A stretch of DNA of 34,068 nucleotides from Verrucomicrobiota bacterium (GCA_028873295.1 JAGWKO010000011.1:1-34068); one strand, 5' to 3'. Positions 23,993-32,613 are shown, numbered from the stretch's first letter. The notes: generated from the letters alone by a model not told the origin. Translations and numbers: made by a program.

Positions 23993-24990
23993 AACTCTCT
24001 CTCTACTCCCGGGAGTTTTGCCTCGTAAAAGTCCTTTACAAGCTCCACTGTCGTGGGTCTTGACACTACAATAGCAAAAAGCTCCTCAACATCTTCAGAG
24101 GCAAGGCGAATGCAGCCATCGCTCTCATACTTTCCTATCTTGCTGAGATCCTCAACGAGGGATCCTGTTTCGCGATCCTCAATCCAGGGAGCGCCATGAA
24201 GTCCCAATCCCCGCGCAGATTCGCTACACTCCCCTACCTCCTGATCAAAAGGGATCCACCTGGAACCAAAGACGCGCATCATCTCAATTTTTTCATCGCG
24301 ATAATAACCCATCACTCCTGGTTTATAAACCGTTATCCTATCGCCACATCGGTATTTGCCCGTCGGCGTCAAAGACCCTGACGCTCTCTTGGGGTCAAGT
24401 TTTCCAAGTCCTACGCGATAGCTTTTTAAAAGCACTCGCTCCTTTTTCTCCACATCAAGAGCATAAAACCATAGGCGGCAACGAGATAGATCAATAAGAA
24501 GATAGAACTCCACATTTTCCTTTAAGACATTGAAGCGATCTCCCGGGAAAATCTTTTGCGTAAAGTAATCCGGTTTGCGATTCAGGCTACGGGCAATGAA
24601 ATGGCGCGAGGTCTTGTAGTGAGTCGCATAGTCGGTAATCCAGGCAGGTCTTCCCTGCATCCAGGGAGCTCTACTCGTGTAGGCAATCGTCTCCACAAAG
24701 GGAAGTTTTGTCCCATCAAGCGCAAAGAGCCTCTCAATCCGGTTCGCCTCTGGCAGCTGCTCCTGCGCGGTAGAAGGAGTAAAAGCGGGAGTCACTACTA
24801 CAGGGGCAGCAACCACAGGAGGGAGAGGCTTTACAGCTATCTCTCTTTCTCTAACTGCCGGCAAGGCGATCTCCTCCACCTCCACGCGCTGACGCACAAG
24901 AGAAGCCCCTGGACGCTTCCAGCGTCCGACAAAAGCAATCGCACCGAAGAGGAGAACTCCTCCAATTAAAAAATATTTAGTTAGCGACAC
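23989..24990 (-). CDS. L,D-transpeptidase (YkuD family), membrane anchored
   Basis: A periplasmic peptidoglycan-modifying enzyme of 333 residues. It has a signal anchor at about 5-20 (KYFLIGGVLLFGAIAF), a Pro/Val-rich linker (40-80), a degenerate LysM-like stretch near 120-155, and a YkuD catalytic domain (about 162-320). The active-site pattern is clear: GLGLHGAPW with H265 and YESDGCIRLASED with the nucleophile C293. Family members make 3-3 peptide cross-links or attach proteins to the wall, so this lineage probably has a cross-linked wall. The GTG start is preceded by GAGG. It heads the coupled set with accA and msbA. Confidence 0.9.
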   Translation of the reverse strand: MSLTKYFLIGGVLLFGAIAFVGRWKRPGASLVRQRVEVEEIALPAVREREIAVKPLPPVVAAPVVVTPAFTPSTAQEQLPEANRIERLFALDGTKLPFVETIAYTSRAPWMQGRPAWITDYATHYKTSRHFIARSLNRKPDYFTQKIFPGDRFNVLKENVEFYLLIDLSRCRLWFYALDVEKKERVLLKSYRVGLGKLDPKRASGSLTPTGKYRCGDRITVYKPGVMGYYRDEKIEMMRVFGSRWIPFDQEVGECSESARGLGLHGAPWIEDRETGSLVEDLSKIGKYESDGCIRLASEDVEELFAIVVSRPTTVELVKDFYEAKLPGVEREL

Positions 24991-25115
24991 ACCATCCTCG
25001 CCTCACGCGAATTATCGAGAAGAAGGGGCTATTTTTGCAAGGAAGTAGTCAGAATCGCTCTTCTTCAAATCCGAGGCGCAATTGTTCCAATCCGTAACCC
25101 CTTAAGATCTATATA

Positions 25116-25178
25116 ACTAAACTGCAGCATAAATTATCAATCAACATTAATTATTTATTTGATACAGTTTAATTAGGA
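25116..25178 (+). promoter_or_regulatory. AT-rich leader with inverted repeat and ribosome site for the second LRR-NEL gene
   Basis: ACTAAACTG (25116-25124) and CAGTTTAAT (25165-25173) are 9-bp inverted repeats with one mismatch, enclosing a very AT-rich core. AGGA at 25175-25178 lies eight bases before the ATG at 25187. The stretch is much more AT-rich than the flanking genes. The first LRR-NEL gene also has an AT-rich leader with a dyad, so both may be controlled in a similar way, but the dyad sequences differ. Confidence 0.4.
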
Positions 25179-25186
25179 ACACTAAT

Positions 25187-26860
25187 ATGAAGATTAATGG
25201 CGATTTTGTTAGTTTATCAGGTGATATAAAAAATTTGACAGAGGCCGCCGGACCGGAATTCCAACTTGCCATGGAGGGGGAGAAAGTGCGCGTGGTGGCT
25301 CTTCCAGCACTCTATGCTTCCCATGATCTGCGAAACCCTACCGTTAGATTACAAGAGCGTCTGGAAAATGCTGGTTATAGTCAGTTTTCCGTGCGCTATT
25401 TTGGAGACAAGATTGTTATTATCGATGGCAAGGTCTTGGAGCAGAAACTCGAACAATGGGTTCGCAGCGAGGGAGGGCGAGCTGCAGAGGCGGCAGAAAA
25501 AATCCGGCAATGTTTCTATAAAGTGAGCATTTCTTTGGATCTGGAGAAGCTGGGATTGAAAACATTACCGCCAATCTTCGATCAACTGAACTTTCTAAAG
25601 GAACTTACCTTAGCAAACAATAACCTGACAGCCTGTCCGGAGGGGCTGGCCGAGCTCGTCAATTTAAAGCAACTCGACTTACACGACAACGACCTGACCT
25701 CCTTTTCGGTCCCACCCACTCTCACCAACCTGAACCGGCTCTTCCTGGAAAGCAACGAACTAACTGACTTTTCGGCTCCGGCCGAGCTCCCTTTGCGGTC
25801 TATCGACTTATCCTTTAATCACCTGACCACCTTTTCCATCTTGGGCCCACTCGTTAATCTACGAGAGCTTGACCTCTCCAACAATCCCGATTTACAAACA
25901 TTGCCACCATTATTGGGCGAATACACCGACCTGACTCATATCGACACAGGTGACACCGGCATACCTGAAGAACTTCGTCAAAACATTTTGGCCACCTGCC
26001 AGGCACGAAGGGACGCCGAAAAATCCCATGTACTTATCGGACGGCTGGACAGCTGGATTGCTGCATCCGCGCAACCCTTTAATCTTACATTCATTAACAC
26101 ACTGCCCGAAAAAGAAAAGACGATCATTAACGAGTGGCTCGTCCGCCTTGAAGAGACGAAAGATTTTACTACCGATCATCGACCAGCGCTGGCCCGCATT
26201 GTCTGTGAAATGCTCGTGTCGGTGAGCACCAATCCTGCATTTAAAGAGGTATTCCTTCAACAGGTGTCAGTGAATCTGGAAGCGTGTGGAGACCGCGCTG
26301 CGATGGCCCTCAATGAGCTCTATCTCTCCTGGCGCCTCTCTACATTGCCAGCGAATGCTACACCACAGGAAAAGCTGCTCCTGATGCAATCGGCAGCCAA
26401 GACGCTTGCCTTGCGCAAGGAACTCTCAAAGTTGCTTGAAGAAAGAAGATTGCTTGAAGGAAGCAGAAAAGAGGAGAGTGTGGAGATCTATCTCTACTAC
26501 GAACTGACTCTACAAAACAGCTTGAAGTTACTCACAGCACTCCAAAGTATGCGCTACAGCCAAATCGGTAGAAGCGACTGGATTAAAGAGGAGGATCTCA
26601 TCCAAAGGGTGAATACCACCTACCTAGACGAGCTCTGCGAACTCCCCCAGCTCAAGGAGCTGGCTGACCAGGATCCTCAGTTCACAAGGGAGCGCGATAC
26701 AGCACTCAATCCATTTCACGATCGAGCGGAAGAAATTTTCGAGCAACAATCCTCTGACGCTGAGAAAAAAAGCGCGCTAGATGCAGTTCAGGAAGAGAGA
26801 GCGAGAGAGGAAAAAAGGCTGCTGCGAGAATGGGCCAGACAGAATCTGGAAATGGTATGA
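25187..26860 (+). CDS. LRR-NEL E3 ubiquitin ligase, putative secreted effector (short paralogue)
   Basis: A 557-residue paralogue of the protein at 2625-4664. The N-terminal ~115 residues are clearly homologous (AGYSQF, LEQWVR, EGG, AAE and the IR-x-CFY segment in both), followed by only about five to six leucine-rich repeats (about 127-262) and the same NEL-like C-terminal domain. The catalytic motif is ACGDRAAMALNE, with C367-x-D369; the E between Cys and Asp is replaced by Gly. SVEIYLYYELTLQ and LLTALQSMRYSQIG are shared with the paralogue and align with IpaH-type NEL domains. The C-terminal tail is charged and helical. No signal peptide; type III export is inferred. It separates the L,D-transpeptidase-accA-msbA set from the HU/IHF pair, which are near neighbours in Chlamydia. 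Confidence 0.87.
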   Translation: MKINGDFVSLSGDIKNLTEAAGPEFQLAMEGEKVRVVALPALYASHDLRNPTVRLQERLENAGYSQFSVRYFGDKIVIIDGKVLEQKLEQWVRSEGGRAAEAAEKIRQCFYKVSISLDLEKLGLKTLPPIFDQLNFLKELTLANNNLTACPEGLAELVNLKQLDLHDNDLTSFSVPPTLTNLNRLFLESNELTDFSAPAELPLRSIDLSFNHLTTFSILGPLVNLRELDLSNNPDLQTLPPLLGEYTDLTHIDTGDTGIPEELRQNILATCQARRDAEKSHVLIGRLDSWIAASAQPFNLTFINTLPEKEKTIINEWLVRLEETKDFTTDHRPALARIVCEMLVSVSTNPAFKEVFLQQVSVNLEACGDRAAMALNELYLSWRLSTLPANATPQEKLLLMQSAAKTLALRKELSKLLEERRLLEGSRKEESVEIYLYYELTLQNSLKLLTALQSMRYSQIGRSDWIKEEDLIQRVNTTYLDELCELPQLKELADQDPQFTRERDTALNPFHDRAEEIFEQQSSDAEKKSALDAVQEERAREEKRLLREWARQNLEMV

Positions 26861-26866
26861 CTATAC

Positions 26867-27385
26867 CTATACCGAAAAAGAGAAAATAACCTTTGGCGAC
26901 GATGGAATCAGAGTAAAGGCAAGAAAATAGTAACACTGCCAAAAAGCCTCAGGCGCGATTGGCTTCACCTCAAGATGGGAAACCCCTTGAGCACTCAATT
27001 GCAACTGCCTATCAAACTGTACAGAAAGAGGGTCCCCAGCATAGTGCTTGAGCCCCCCGGCCCTTATCTCCTCCACTCCTACAAGAGCGCTCCTTGCCGA
27101 GACATAGAAAGCAAAGAAAAGAGGATTCTGCGCAGAGAGACCAAAGAAAGAGAGTTCCAGATTCGACTCTCTCTCGGAACTCCTCAGTTCGGCAGAAAAC
27201 CAGATCTCTGGCTGCGCTCGAGGGGAAGCCCAACGACCCCCATGGTAAGAGAGGGAACGAATGCCAAAAGCCCCACTTCCAAGAGGAGCAACCTCCGGGC
27301 CAAAAGCCCGGATCTCAACAGAGCCAGCACTAAGGAAGCCAAGAGATGGCTTCCTGCCATCAAATGCAAGAGCCGTTTTGATCAT
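26867..27385 (-). CDS. Hypothetical protein coupled to HU/IHF
   Basis: A 172-residue protein with no domain I recognise. It has no signal peptide and shows beta-rich segments such as PLFFAFYVSARSALVGVEEI and IFSFSV at the end. It starts inside the stop of the HU/IHF gene (ATGA overlap), so it is made with it. In Chlamydia a hypothetical gene (CT266, from memory) occupies the same place between accA and himD; this may be its counterpart, which I cannot verify. It ends only 6 bp from the convergent LRR-NEL stop. Confidence 0.75.
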   Translation of the reverse strand: MIKTALAFDGRKPSLGFLSAGSVEIRAFGPEVAPLGSGAFGIRSLSYHGGRWASPRAQPEIWFSAELRSSERESNLELSFFGLSAQNPLFFAFYVSARSALVGVEEIRAGGLKHYAGDPLSVQFDRQLQLSAQGVSHLEVKPIAPEAFWQCYYFLAFTLIPSSPKVIFSFSV

Positions 27386-27705
27386 TCGATCAATTGACGC
27401 ATCTTCTTTCCAGGAGTGAACTTAACAGCTTTTCTTGCTGGAATGACGATAGGCACAGATGCATTCTTCGGATTACGTCCAATCTTTTGCTTGCGCTCAA
27501 CCACTTCAAAAACCCCAAAATCGCGAAATTCCAGGCGATCCCCATGAGAAAGGCTGTCTGTCATTGCATCAAGAAAGGCCTGAATCACATTCTTCACGTC
27601 GCTCGGATGCAATCCCCTGCTCTGTGAAATGTTCTGAATCAGTTTTTTCTTCGTTACCGTGGACATATCCTTGTCCTGATTTGCTGATTTCTTTGGATTG
27701 CTCAT
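27382..27705 (-). CDS. HU/IHF-family nucleoid DNA-binding protein
   Basis: A 107-residue DNA-bending protein. After a 13-residue basic/polar extension comes the family core: helices (TKKKLIQNISQSRG, VIQAFLDAMTDSL), the strand GDRLEFRDFGVFEV, the RKQKIGRNP arm and the closing PARKAVKFTPGKKMRQLI. The Pro at the arm tip region is kept (RNPKNASVPIVIPA). AAAGGAG just before the ATG at 27705 supports the longer start including the extension. It corresponds in position to himD (CT267). It may bind the AT-rich leaders noted in this window, which is speculation. Confidence 0.93.
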   Translation of the reverse strand: MSNPKKSANQDKDMSTVTKKKLIQNISQSRGLHPSDVKNVIQAFLDAMTDSLSHGDRLEFRDFGVFEVVERKQKIGRNPKNASVPIVIPARKAVKFTPGKKMRQLIE

Positions 27706-27731
27706 AGTCTCCTTTAAATTATCTTCGTTGT

Positions 27732-27759
27732 AAAAACTCCGCAGCAGCCTCGCACGGAG
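27732..27759 (-). terminator. Possible terminator after tyrS
   Basis: On the minus strand, CTCCG (27759-27755) and CGGAG (27741-27737) can pair around a 13-base loop and are followed by five T (27736-27732). It lies between the tyrS stop and the HU/IHF start. The stem is only 5 bp plus possible wobble pairs, so the call is weak. Confidence 0.35.
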
Positions 27760-27806
27760 TGAGTTGAGCTCAAGATACTAGCTGGTGAATATTTTGCAAA
27801 GAAAAT

Positions 27807-29093
27807 TCATCCTTTGAGCTTTACGAGAAGACGCCTCTTTTTTCCAGCACTTGCAAGAAGGTAGATCTCCTCAATAAGGTCTTTTTCACCAAGAACAAGC
27901 TGCGGATCTTCAACACGCTTGTTGTTGAGATAGGCTCCGCCATTTTTGATCAGCCTCACTACCTCTGCCTTACTTGGCGCAAGTCCGATAGCAACAGCAA
28001 AGCTGGCAAAAGAAACTCCCACCACCTCACTGCGCAAAAGAGCAATGGGAGGTATGTCCCTCTCCAGTTTTTCCAGGGATTCCCGGGTAAGCAGGACGCC
28101 GCTTTCTCCAGGCGCCATGCCAGCAGTGACGCGCAGCGCCGATGCGAGCCCCTCTTCACCATGGACAAAGCGAGTCACTTCTGCAGCAAGCCGCTTCTGC
28201 GCGCTATTGGGAATATAGTGCGCAGCGCGCATCTCTGCTTCAATCGTCGCAATCTCCCCGAGAGGGAGAAATGTCAGTCGTTTCAAAAGAGAGATCACAT
28301 CGGCATCCGGGATGCGCACGAGAATCTGATAGAAATCATAGGGAGAAAGCCTTTCTTCAGAGAGCCAAATAGCCCCCTCCTCCGTTTTCCCAAATTTTTT
28401 CCCATCGCTTCTGGTAAGCAGAGGGAAAGTCAATCCATGCAAAGGTTCCCCTCCTCTTTTGCGCTGCAGCTCGATGCCCGCTGTGATGTTGCCCCACTGG
28501 TCACTACCGCCAATTTGCAAAGAAACGCCATGATGCTCATGCAAAAAGCAGAAGTCATAGGCTTGCAGAATCTGGTAGCTGAATTCCGTAAAGGAGATCC
28601 CCTCCTCTGACTGCAACCTGGCGCGCACACTCTCTTTGGCGATCATCGGTCCTACGCGAAAGAGCTTTCCCACATCGCGCAAAAAGTGAATCAGGCTCAT
28701 TTCCCCGAGCCAATCATTATTGTTGAGAATAAGAGGCGCTACTCCCCCTTGGACAAAGAGGATTTTCTTTAAAAATTTTGTGAGAGAAGCGACATTGTGC
28801 GCGAGCGTTTCGTCGTCGAGAAGAGATCTTTCACTGCTTTTCCCCGAAGGATCTCCGATCATTCCCGTAGCTCCTCCGGCCAGAGCAAAAACGCGATGGC
28901 CGCACTTTTGAAACCAGGAAAGCATCACGAGCCCCATCAGGTTCCCCAAATGAAGGCTATCTGCTGTCGGGTCAAACCCAAGATAGACTCCCACGGACTT
29001 CTTGAGAGCCTCTTCCAACCCAGGGGTCATTGTCTCAATGCACCCTCTCTCTTGCAAAATATCAACTACTGAACGCGTTATCATGGCGATCAT
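27807..29093 (-). CDS. tyrS: Tyrosyl-tRNA synthetase
   Basis: Class I synthetase that charges tRNA-Tyr. The 428-residue protein has GFDPTADSLHLGNLMG (HIGH-type motif near residue 43-46), the tyrosine pocket segments SYQILQAYDF and GGSDQWGN, a KFGKTEEGAIWL loop (KMSKS equivalent), and a C-terminal S4 RNA-binding domain (LAPSKAEVVRLIKNGGAYLN). The start may be the ATG at 29093 or at 29084. It diverges from rpiA with 38 bp between starts. Confidence 0.96.
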   Translation of the reverse strand: MIAMITRSVVDILQERGCIETMTPGLEEALKKSVGVYLGFDPTADSLHLGNLMGLVMLSWFQKCGHRVFALAGGATGMIGDPSGKSSERSLLDDETLAHNVASLTKFLKKILFVQGGVAPLILNNNDWLGEMSLIHFLRDVGKLFRVGPMIAKESVRARLQSEEGISFTEFSYQILQAYDFCFLHEHHGVSLQIGGSDQWGNITAGIELQRKRGGEPLHGLTFPLLTRSDGKKFGKTEEGAIWLSEERLSPYDFYQILVRIPDADVISLLKRLTFLPLGEIATIEAEMRAAHYIPNSAQKRLAAEVTRFVHGEEGLASALRVTAGMAPGESGVLLTRESLEKLERDIPPIALLRSEVVGVSFASFAVAIGLAPSKAEVVRLIKNGGAYLNNKRVEDPQLVLGEKDLIEEIYLLASAGKKRRLLVKLKG

Positions 29094-29131
29094 TGTACTG
29101 CAAAAGAAGATTTAGGTATAAGTTCGAGCTG

Positions 29132-29800
29132 ATGATTGCAAAAAGAGCAGCGGCCAAGCGAGCCGCAGAATGGATAGAAAGAGGAATGATCGTGGGTCTT
29201 GGCAGTGGGACCACCGCAGCTTTTTTCATCGAAGAGCTCATTCAGAGGCGGCATAACGGACTGGAGTGCAGCGCAGTGGCAAGCTCGAAGGCCTCTGCGG
29301 ACCTTGCTCTTGCTGGAGGAATCCCTCTTCTTGACCTCAGCGCAGTCTCTTCGGTCGACATCACTGTCGATGGCGCAGATGAGATAGATCCTCAAAAGCG
29401 CATGATCAAGGGAAGAGGGGGAGCCCACGTGCAAGAAAAAATTTTAGCCTCCTCCAGCCAGAAAATGGTGGTGATCATCGACACCACAAAATGCGTCGCC
29501 AAACTCGGGAAAACGCCACTTCCGGTCGAAATTCTTCGCTATGGGGCAGAAAGGACAAAAGACAAACTACAGGAAAGAGGGTTTAAAGGTGTTTGGCGCA
29601 AAGAAGATGGTCAGGTGTTCATAACGGAGAATGGGAATCTTCTTCTCGACATCAACTTTCCCCATCTGTTAGAGAGCCCTGAGGCAATAGAAGAAGCGAT
29701 ACAACAGATCCCAGGCGTCGTCGACACAGGATTCTTCTTTCACCTGGCAGGGCCTGTTATTATAGGAAATTCTGAAGGAAGCGTTGAAGTGATACCATGA
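29132..29800 (+). CDS. rpiA: Ribose-5-phosphate isomerase A
   Basis: Interconverts ribose-5-phosphate and ribulose-5-phosphate in the pentose phosphate pathway. The 222-residue protein shows VGLGSGTTAAFFIEEL, the active-site DGADEID, KGRGGAHVQEKILA and the C-terminal NGNLLLDINF and PGVVDTGFF. I chose the ATG at 29132, which gives a family-typical start; a longer frame from 29030 lies inside tyrS. The stop overlaps the next ATG (ATGA). Confidence 0.96.
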   Translation: MIAKRAAAKRAAEWIERGMIVGLGSGTTAAFFIEELIQRRHNGLECSAVASSKASADLALAGGIPLLDLSAVSSVDITVDGADEIDPQKRMIKGRGGAHVQEKILASSSQKMVVIIDTTKCVAKLGKTPLPVEILRYGAERTKDKLQERGFKGVWRKEDGQVFITENGNLLLDINFPHLLESPEAIEEAIQQIPGVVDTGFFFHLAGPVIIGNSEGSVEVIP

Positions 29801-30435
29801 AAAAGTTTTCTCTTTTCAGCGCTCTTGTTCTTATTGTAATCATCGCTGCTGCGCTTCTTGTCTGGACCAACAGAGAAAATATTCTGGCCCATTTTCTCGC
29901 ACGCTCTCTACATGTTTCCGTCTCCCTGCACTCTCTTGAGATCGACAAGCATGAGGCCACTCTGGATCGCCTCTGGATAGGAAATCCTCCCCACTCGCAG
30001 ACAACCACCTCTTTTGCCGCAGAGACCTCTTCTATCCGCGCCGCTTCAGGAGCTCTTTTTGAAAACCCTATCGTGATCGAAGAGATCGAAATCGACAATA
30101 TCTTCGTAGGCATCGAATTCTATGATGCAAAAGGGACCGAATCAAACTGGAAAACGATTTTAAACGAAGACAACCCAACCACGATCAGTCGCGATTACCT
30201 TATCAAGACGCTCATTCTACGCAACCTTACTGTTGAAGTGACAGAAGTGAACGGGGAAATTAAGCGCTATCCCACTATCCCGGAAATGGAATTTCATAAC
30301 ATCAACAGCAGTACAGGATTTCCGATCGATGAGATCGAAAAAGCTATCTTCAATCTGATGATGAAAAAGATCTTTCAATCTCTCCCCTTGCAAGATCTCC
30401 TGAAAACCGCCTTTCCTCCCCTCTGGTTTTTCTAA
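29797..30435 (+). CDS. Inner-membrane-anchored AsmA-like protein
   Basis: A 212-residue protein with one N-terminal transmembrane segment (LFSALVLIVIIAAALLVW) and a periplasmic beta-rich part. Segments such as HVSVSLHSLEIDKHEATLDRL and VIEEIEIDNIFVGIEF have the alternating pattern seen at the start of AsmA/DUF748-type proteins, which are linked to envelope lipid transport. It is much shorter than a full AsmA, so it may be a small chlamydial version. Translation is coupled to rpiA. The family call is tentative. Confidence 0.6.
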   Translation: MKKFSLFSALVLIVIIAAALLVWTNRENILAHFLARSLHVSVSLHSLEIDKHEATLDRLWIGNPPHSQTTTSFAAETSSIRAASGALFENPIVIEEIEIDNIFVGIEFYDAKGTESNWKTILNEDNPTTISRDYLIKTLILRNLTVEVTEVNGEIKRYPTIPEMEFHNINSSTGFPIDEIEKAIFNLMMKKIFQSLPLQDLLKTAFPPLWFF

Positions 30436-30436
30436 A

Positions 30437-30455
30437 AGAGGTCTAAAAGACCTCT
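30437..30455. terminator. Hairpin between convergent genes
   Basis: AGAGGTCT and AGACCTCT form a perfect 8-bp stem with a 3-base AAA loop between the stops of the AsmA-like gene and phoH. Short A-rich flanks follow on both sides, so it could end transcripts from either direction, though there is no clear T-run. Confidence 0.5.
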
Positions 30456-31773
30456 AAAGAATATCTGCTGCGATGGAAGCAAGCTCGGAACGCTCTGTCT
30501 TCTCCAGCAACATGTGGCCAAAAACCCTCTGATTTTTGAACTTACCCACTGTGTAGGTAAGACCATTGGAATCTTTATCAAGGTAAGGGTTATCAATCTG
30601 CGTGGGATCTCCAGTTAACACCACTTTCGTCCCCTTTCCGGCACGAGAAATGATCGTCTTCACCTCGTGCGGCGTAAGGTTTTGCGCCTCATCGATGATC
30701 ATATAGATTTTAGGAAGAGAGCGCCCTCGTATGTAGGTCACAGCCTCCATTTCGATGCGCTTGCTTTCCATGATAAACTGAAGCGTTGCAGCGCTGTTTC
30801 CCTCCCCACTTGTGTTGGAGCAGAGATACTCCAGATTGTCATAAATGGGCTGCATCCAATGATAGAGCTTCTCCTCTTTTGTCCCTGGGAGATAACCGAT
30901 ATCTTTCCCAAGAGGAACGATAGGACGGGAAACAAGAATGCGCGAGTAGCGATTTTCATCAAAGACCTTGCGCATACCACAAGCAAGAGCAATTAGAGTC
31001 TTGCCGGTTCCCGCTGGGCCAATCAGGGTGACAAGAGGAATATCATCGCGCAATAGAAGGTCGATAGCGCAGCGCTGCTCAATATTCAAAGGATTAATAC
31101 CCCAAATATCGCGCTGAACAGAGATCAGCGAATCGAGTTTTTTGCTCTTTTCGTTAAATTTGCAGATAGCCGTTGCATTTTCCGCTGTGGCAGAAAGCAT
31201 GGCATATTCATTGGGACGAAAAGTAAGCCCTTCCACTTGAGGAAGAGCGCCATCTTTGTAAAAAAGATCGATCTCCTTTTTTGTCACTTCAAGCCGCTGA
31301 ATTCCCCGATAGATATCCTCATAAGAAGTTTTAAGCTTTTCATAATCCTCTGCTTCAAGCCCCATCGCCTCCGCTTTCAGACGCGTAACAAAGTCCTTGG
31401 AGATAATGACAACGACCTCCCCTCTTTTTCTCAAAAGCCAGGCATTCAGCAAAAATTTATTGCTGCTGCGATCCAGAGGAAGAGGAAATTCTTCAAGACG
31501 CTCTCTTTTCTCATCCAAGGCGATGCGCACTCTTGACCCGTCAGGAATCTCTATCCCCAAATGAAAATTTCCCTCTTTTCCCACCTTAAGAGAGTCGATA
31601 TAGCGCAAGACCTGGCGCGCATTCTTGCCCACCTCATCAGAATTGCGCTTCACACTATCGAGCTCTTCCAAAACAGAAAGAGGTATCACCACATCACTTT
31701 CTTTAAACTGTTGAAGAGCTAATGGATCATGAATCAAAACATTGGTATCGATAACAAAAGTTTTACGTGTCAC
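30454..31773 (-). CDS. phoH: PIN-domain PhoH-type ATPase
   Basis: A 439-residue protein combining an N-terminal PIN nuclease-like domain (KTFVIDTNVLIHDP with the acidic D9; VIPLSVLEELD; SNKFLLNAWLL) with a PhoH ATPase domain (Walker A LIGPAGTGKTLIALA near 250; Walker B IYMIIDEAQNLTPHEV; VVLTGDPTQID). Such proteins are thought to act on RNA as helicase-nucleases. I chose the GTG at 31773 because AAAGGAG lies five bases before it and the protein then begins at the PIN motif. The longer frame to 31839 adds an unrelated stretch. Confidence 0.93.
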   Translation of the reverse strand: MTRKTFVIDTNVLIHDPLALQQFKESDVVIPLSVLEELDSVKRNSDEVGKNARQVLRYIDSLKVGKEGNFHLGIEIPDGSRVRIALDEKRERLEEFPLPLDRSSNKFLLNAWLLRKRGEVVVIISKDFVTRLKAEAMGLEAEDYEKLKTSYEDIYRGIQRLEVTKKEIDLFYKDGALPQVEGLTFRPNEYAMLSATAENATAICKFNEKSKKLDSLISVQRDIWGINPLNIEQRCAIDLLLRDDIPLVTLIGPAGTGKTLIALACGMRKVFDENRYSRILVSRPIVPLGKDIGYLPGTKEEKLYHWMQPIYDNLEYLCSNTSGEGNSAATLQFIMESKRIEMEAVTYIRGRSLPKIYMIIDEAQNLTPHEVKTIISRAGKGTKVVLTGDPTQIDNPYLDKDSNGLTYTVGKFKNQRVFGHMLLEKTERSELASIAADIL

Positions 31774-31904
31774 GCTTCTCCTTTCGAACTCGAGTTTTCC
31801 GAGGTTTAGATATATTCTTATGCATATACCGAAATCCACCTATTTCACAACATCCCTATGTTTGCAGCGCATTAGCACTCAAGCAGAAAGACTGCCAATT
31901 TCAC

Positions 31905-31932
31905 TTGTAAAGAAAAGGTCTTTCAGTATAGA
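31905..31932 (+). promoter_or_regulatory. Candidate sigma-70-type promoter
   Basis: TTGTAA (31905-31910) and TATAGA (31927-31932) are 16 bases apart and lie upstream of the SWIM-like gene, divergent from phoH. Each matches the consensus at four of six positions. GGAGG at 31945-31949 follows as ribosome site. Confidence 0.35.
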
Positions 31933-31956
31933 ATAAGAGGCAATGGAGGTGTGGCG

Positions 31957-32613
31957 ATGAAGATTACGCTAGAGGTATTGAGTATCCCGCCCTTTCTTTC
32001 CACAACGTGGGAGAATGTGCGCTCTCTGTCCCTGACCACTACAGGGGAATTGCGCATTCATTTGGTAGGCAACAGCAAAGTTGTTGAGGTCCCTTCCTTA
32101 AACCCAGAATCTGTTTCACTCATTTTTGAAACTCATGCCAGGTATCTGGACAAGAAAAAGAGCGTCTCCAAAGATCTTCCCTTGGGAGCGATCGGATTTC
32201 GCCTCCCTATGCCATCAGAGGGAGGAGTAGCAGAACCCTTCCCCATGCAACACAATCCAGAGCAGGCCGGACTTCCTCCGCTTCCTCCTGCTGTTCTAAA
32301 GAAAGTGACATCGATGGCAGAAGCTCTCGGGCTGAGCGATTTCGACGCACTCCCGACAACAGAACCTGGTTGTCATTGTCTTTTTTGCCAAGTCGTCAAC
32401 GCCTTTCGCTCAAAAAAAGTCGAAGAAGAGGATGTCTCTCCTGAAGACCTCAAGTTTCGCGATTGGGAAGTATCGCAGATTGCAGACCACCTCTACTCGG
32501 TACAAAATCCAATTGACCGCGAAGAGCAGTACCGCGTCTTTCTGGGAGAACCTCTGGGATGCACCTGCGGACAAAAAAATTGCGAACATATCCGCGCAGT
32601 GTTGAAAACGTAA
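31957..32613 (+). CDS. Small Cys-rich protein with SWIM-like zinc motif (CT016-like position)
   Basis: A 218-residue soluble protein with two candidate metal sites: GCHCLFCQ (about residues 140-147) and GCTCGQKNCEH near the C-terminus. The latter has the C-x-C...C-x-H spacing of SWIM zinc fingers, but with only four residues between the pairs where six or more are usual. The N-terminal half is without recognisable domain. GGAGG seven bases before the ATG at 31957 decides the start over a GTG two codons earlier. In Chlamydia a hypothetical gene (CT016) lies between phoH and the SH3 protein, as here. Nucleic-acid or protein binding is plausible. Confidence 0.78.
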   Translation: MKITLEVLSIPPFLSTTWENVRSLSLTTTGELRIHLVGNSKVVEVPSLNPESVSLIFETHARYLDKKKSVSKDLPLGAIGFRLPMPSEGGVAEPFPMQHNPEQAGLPPLPPAVLKKVTSMAEALGLSDFDALPTTEPGCHCLFCQVVNAFRSKKVEEEDVSPEDLKFRDWEVSQIADHLYSVQNPIDREEQYRVFLGEPLGCTCGQKNCEHIRAVLKT

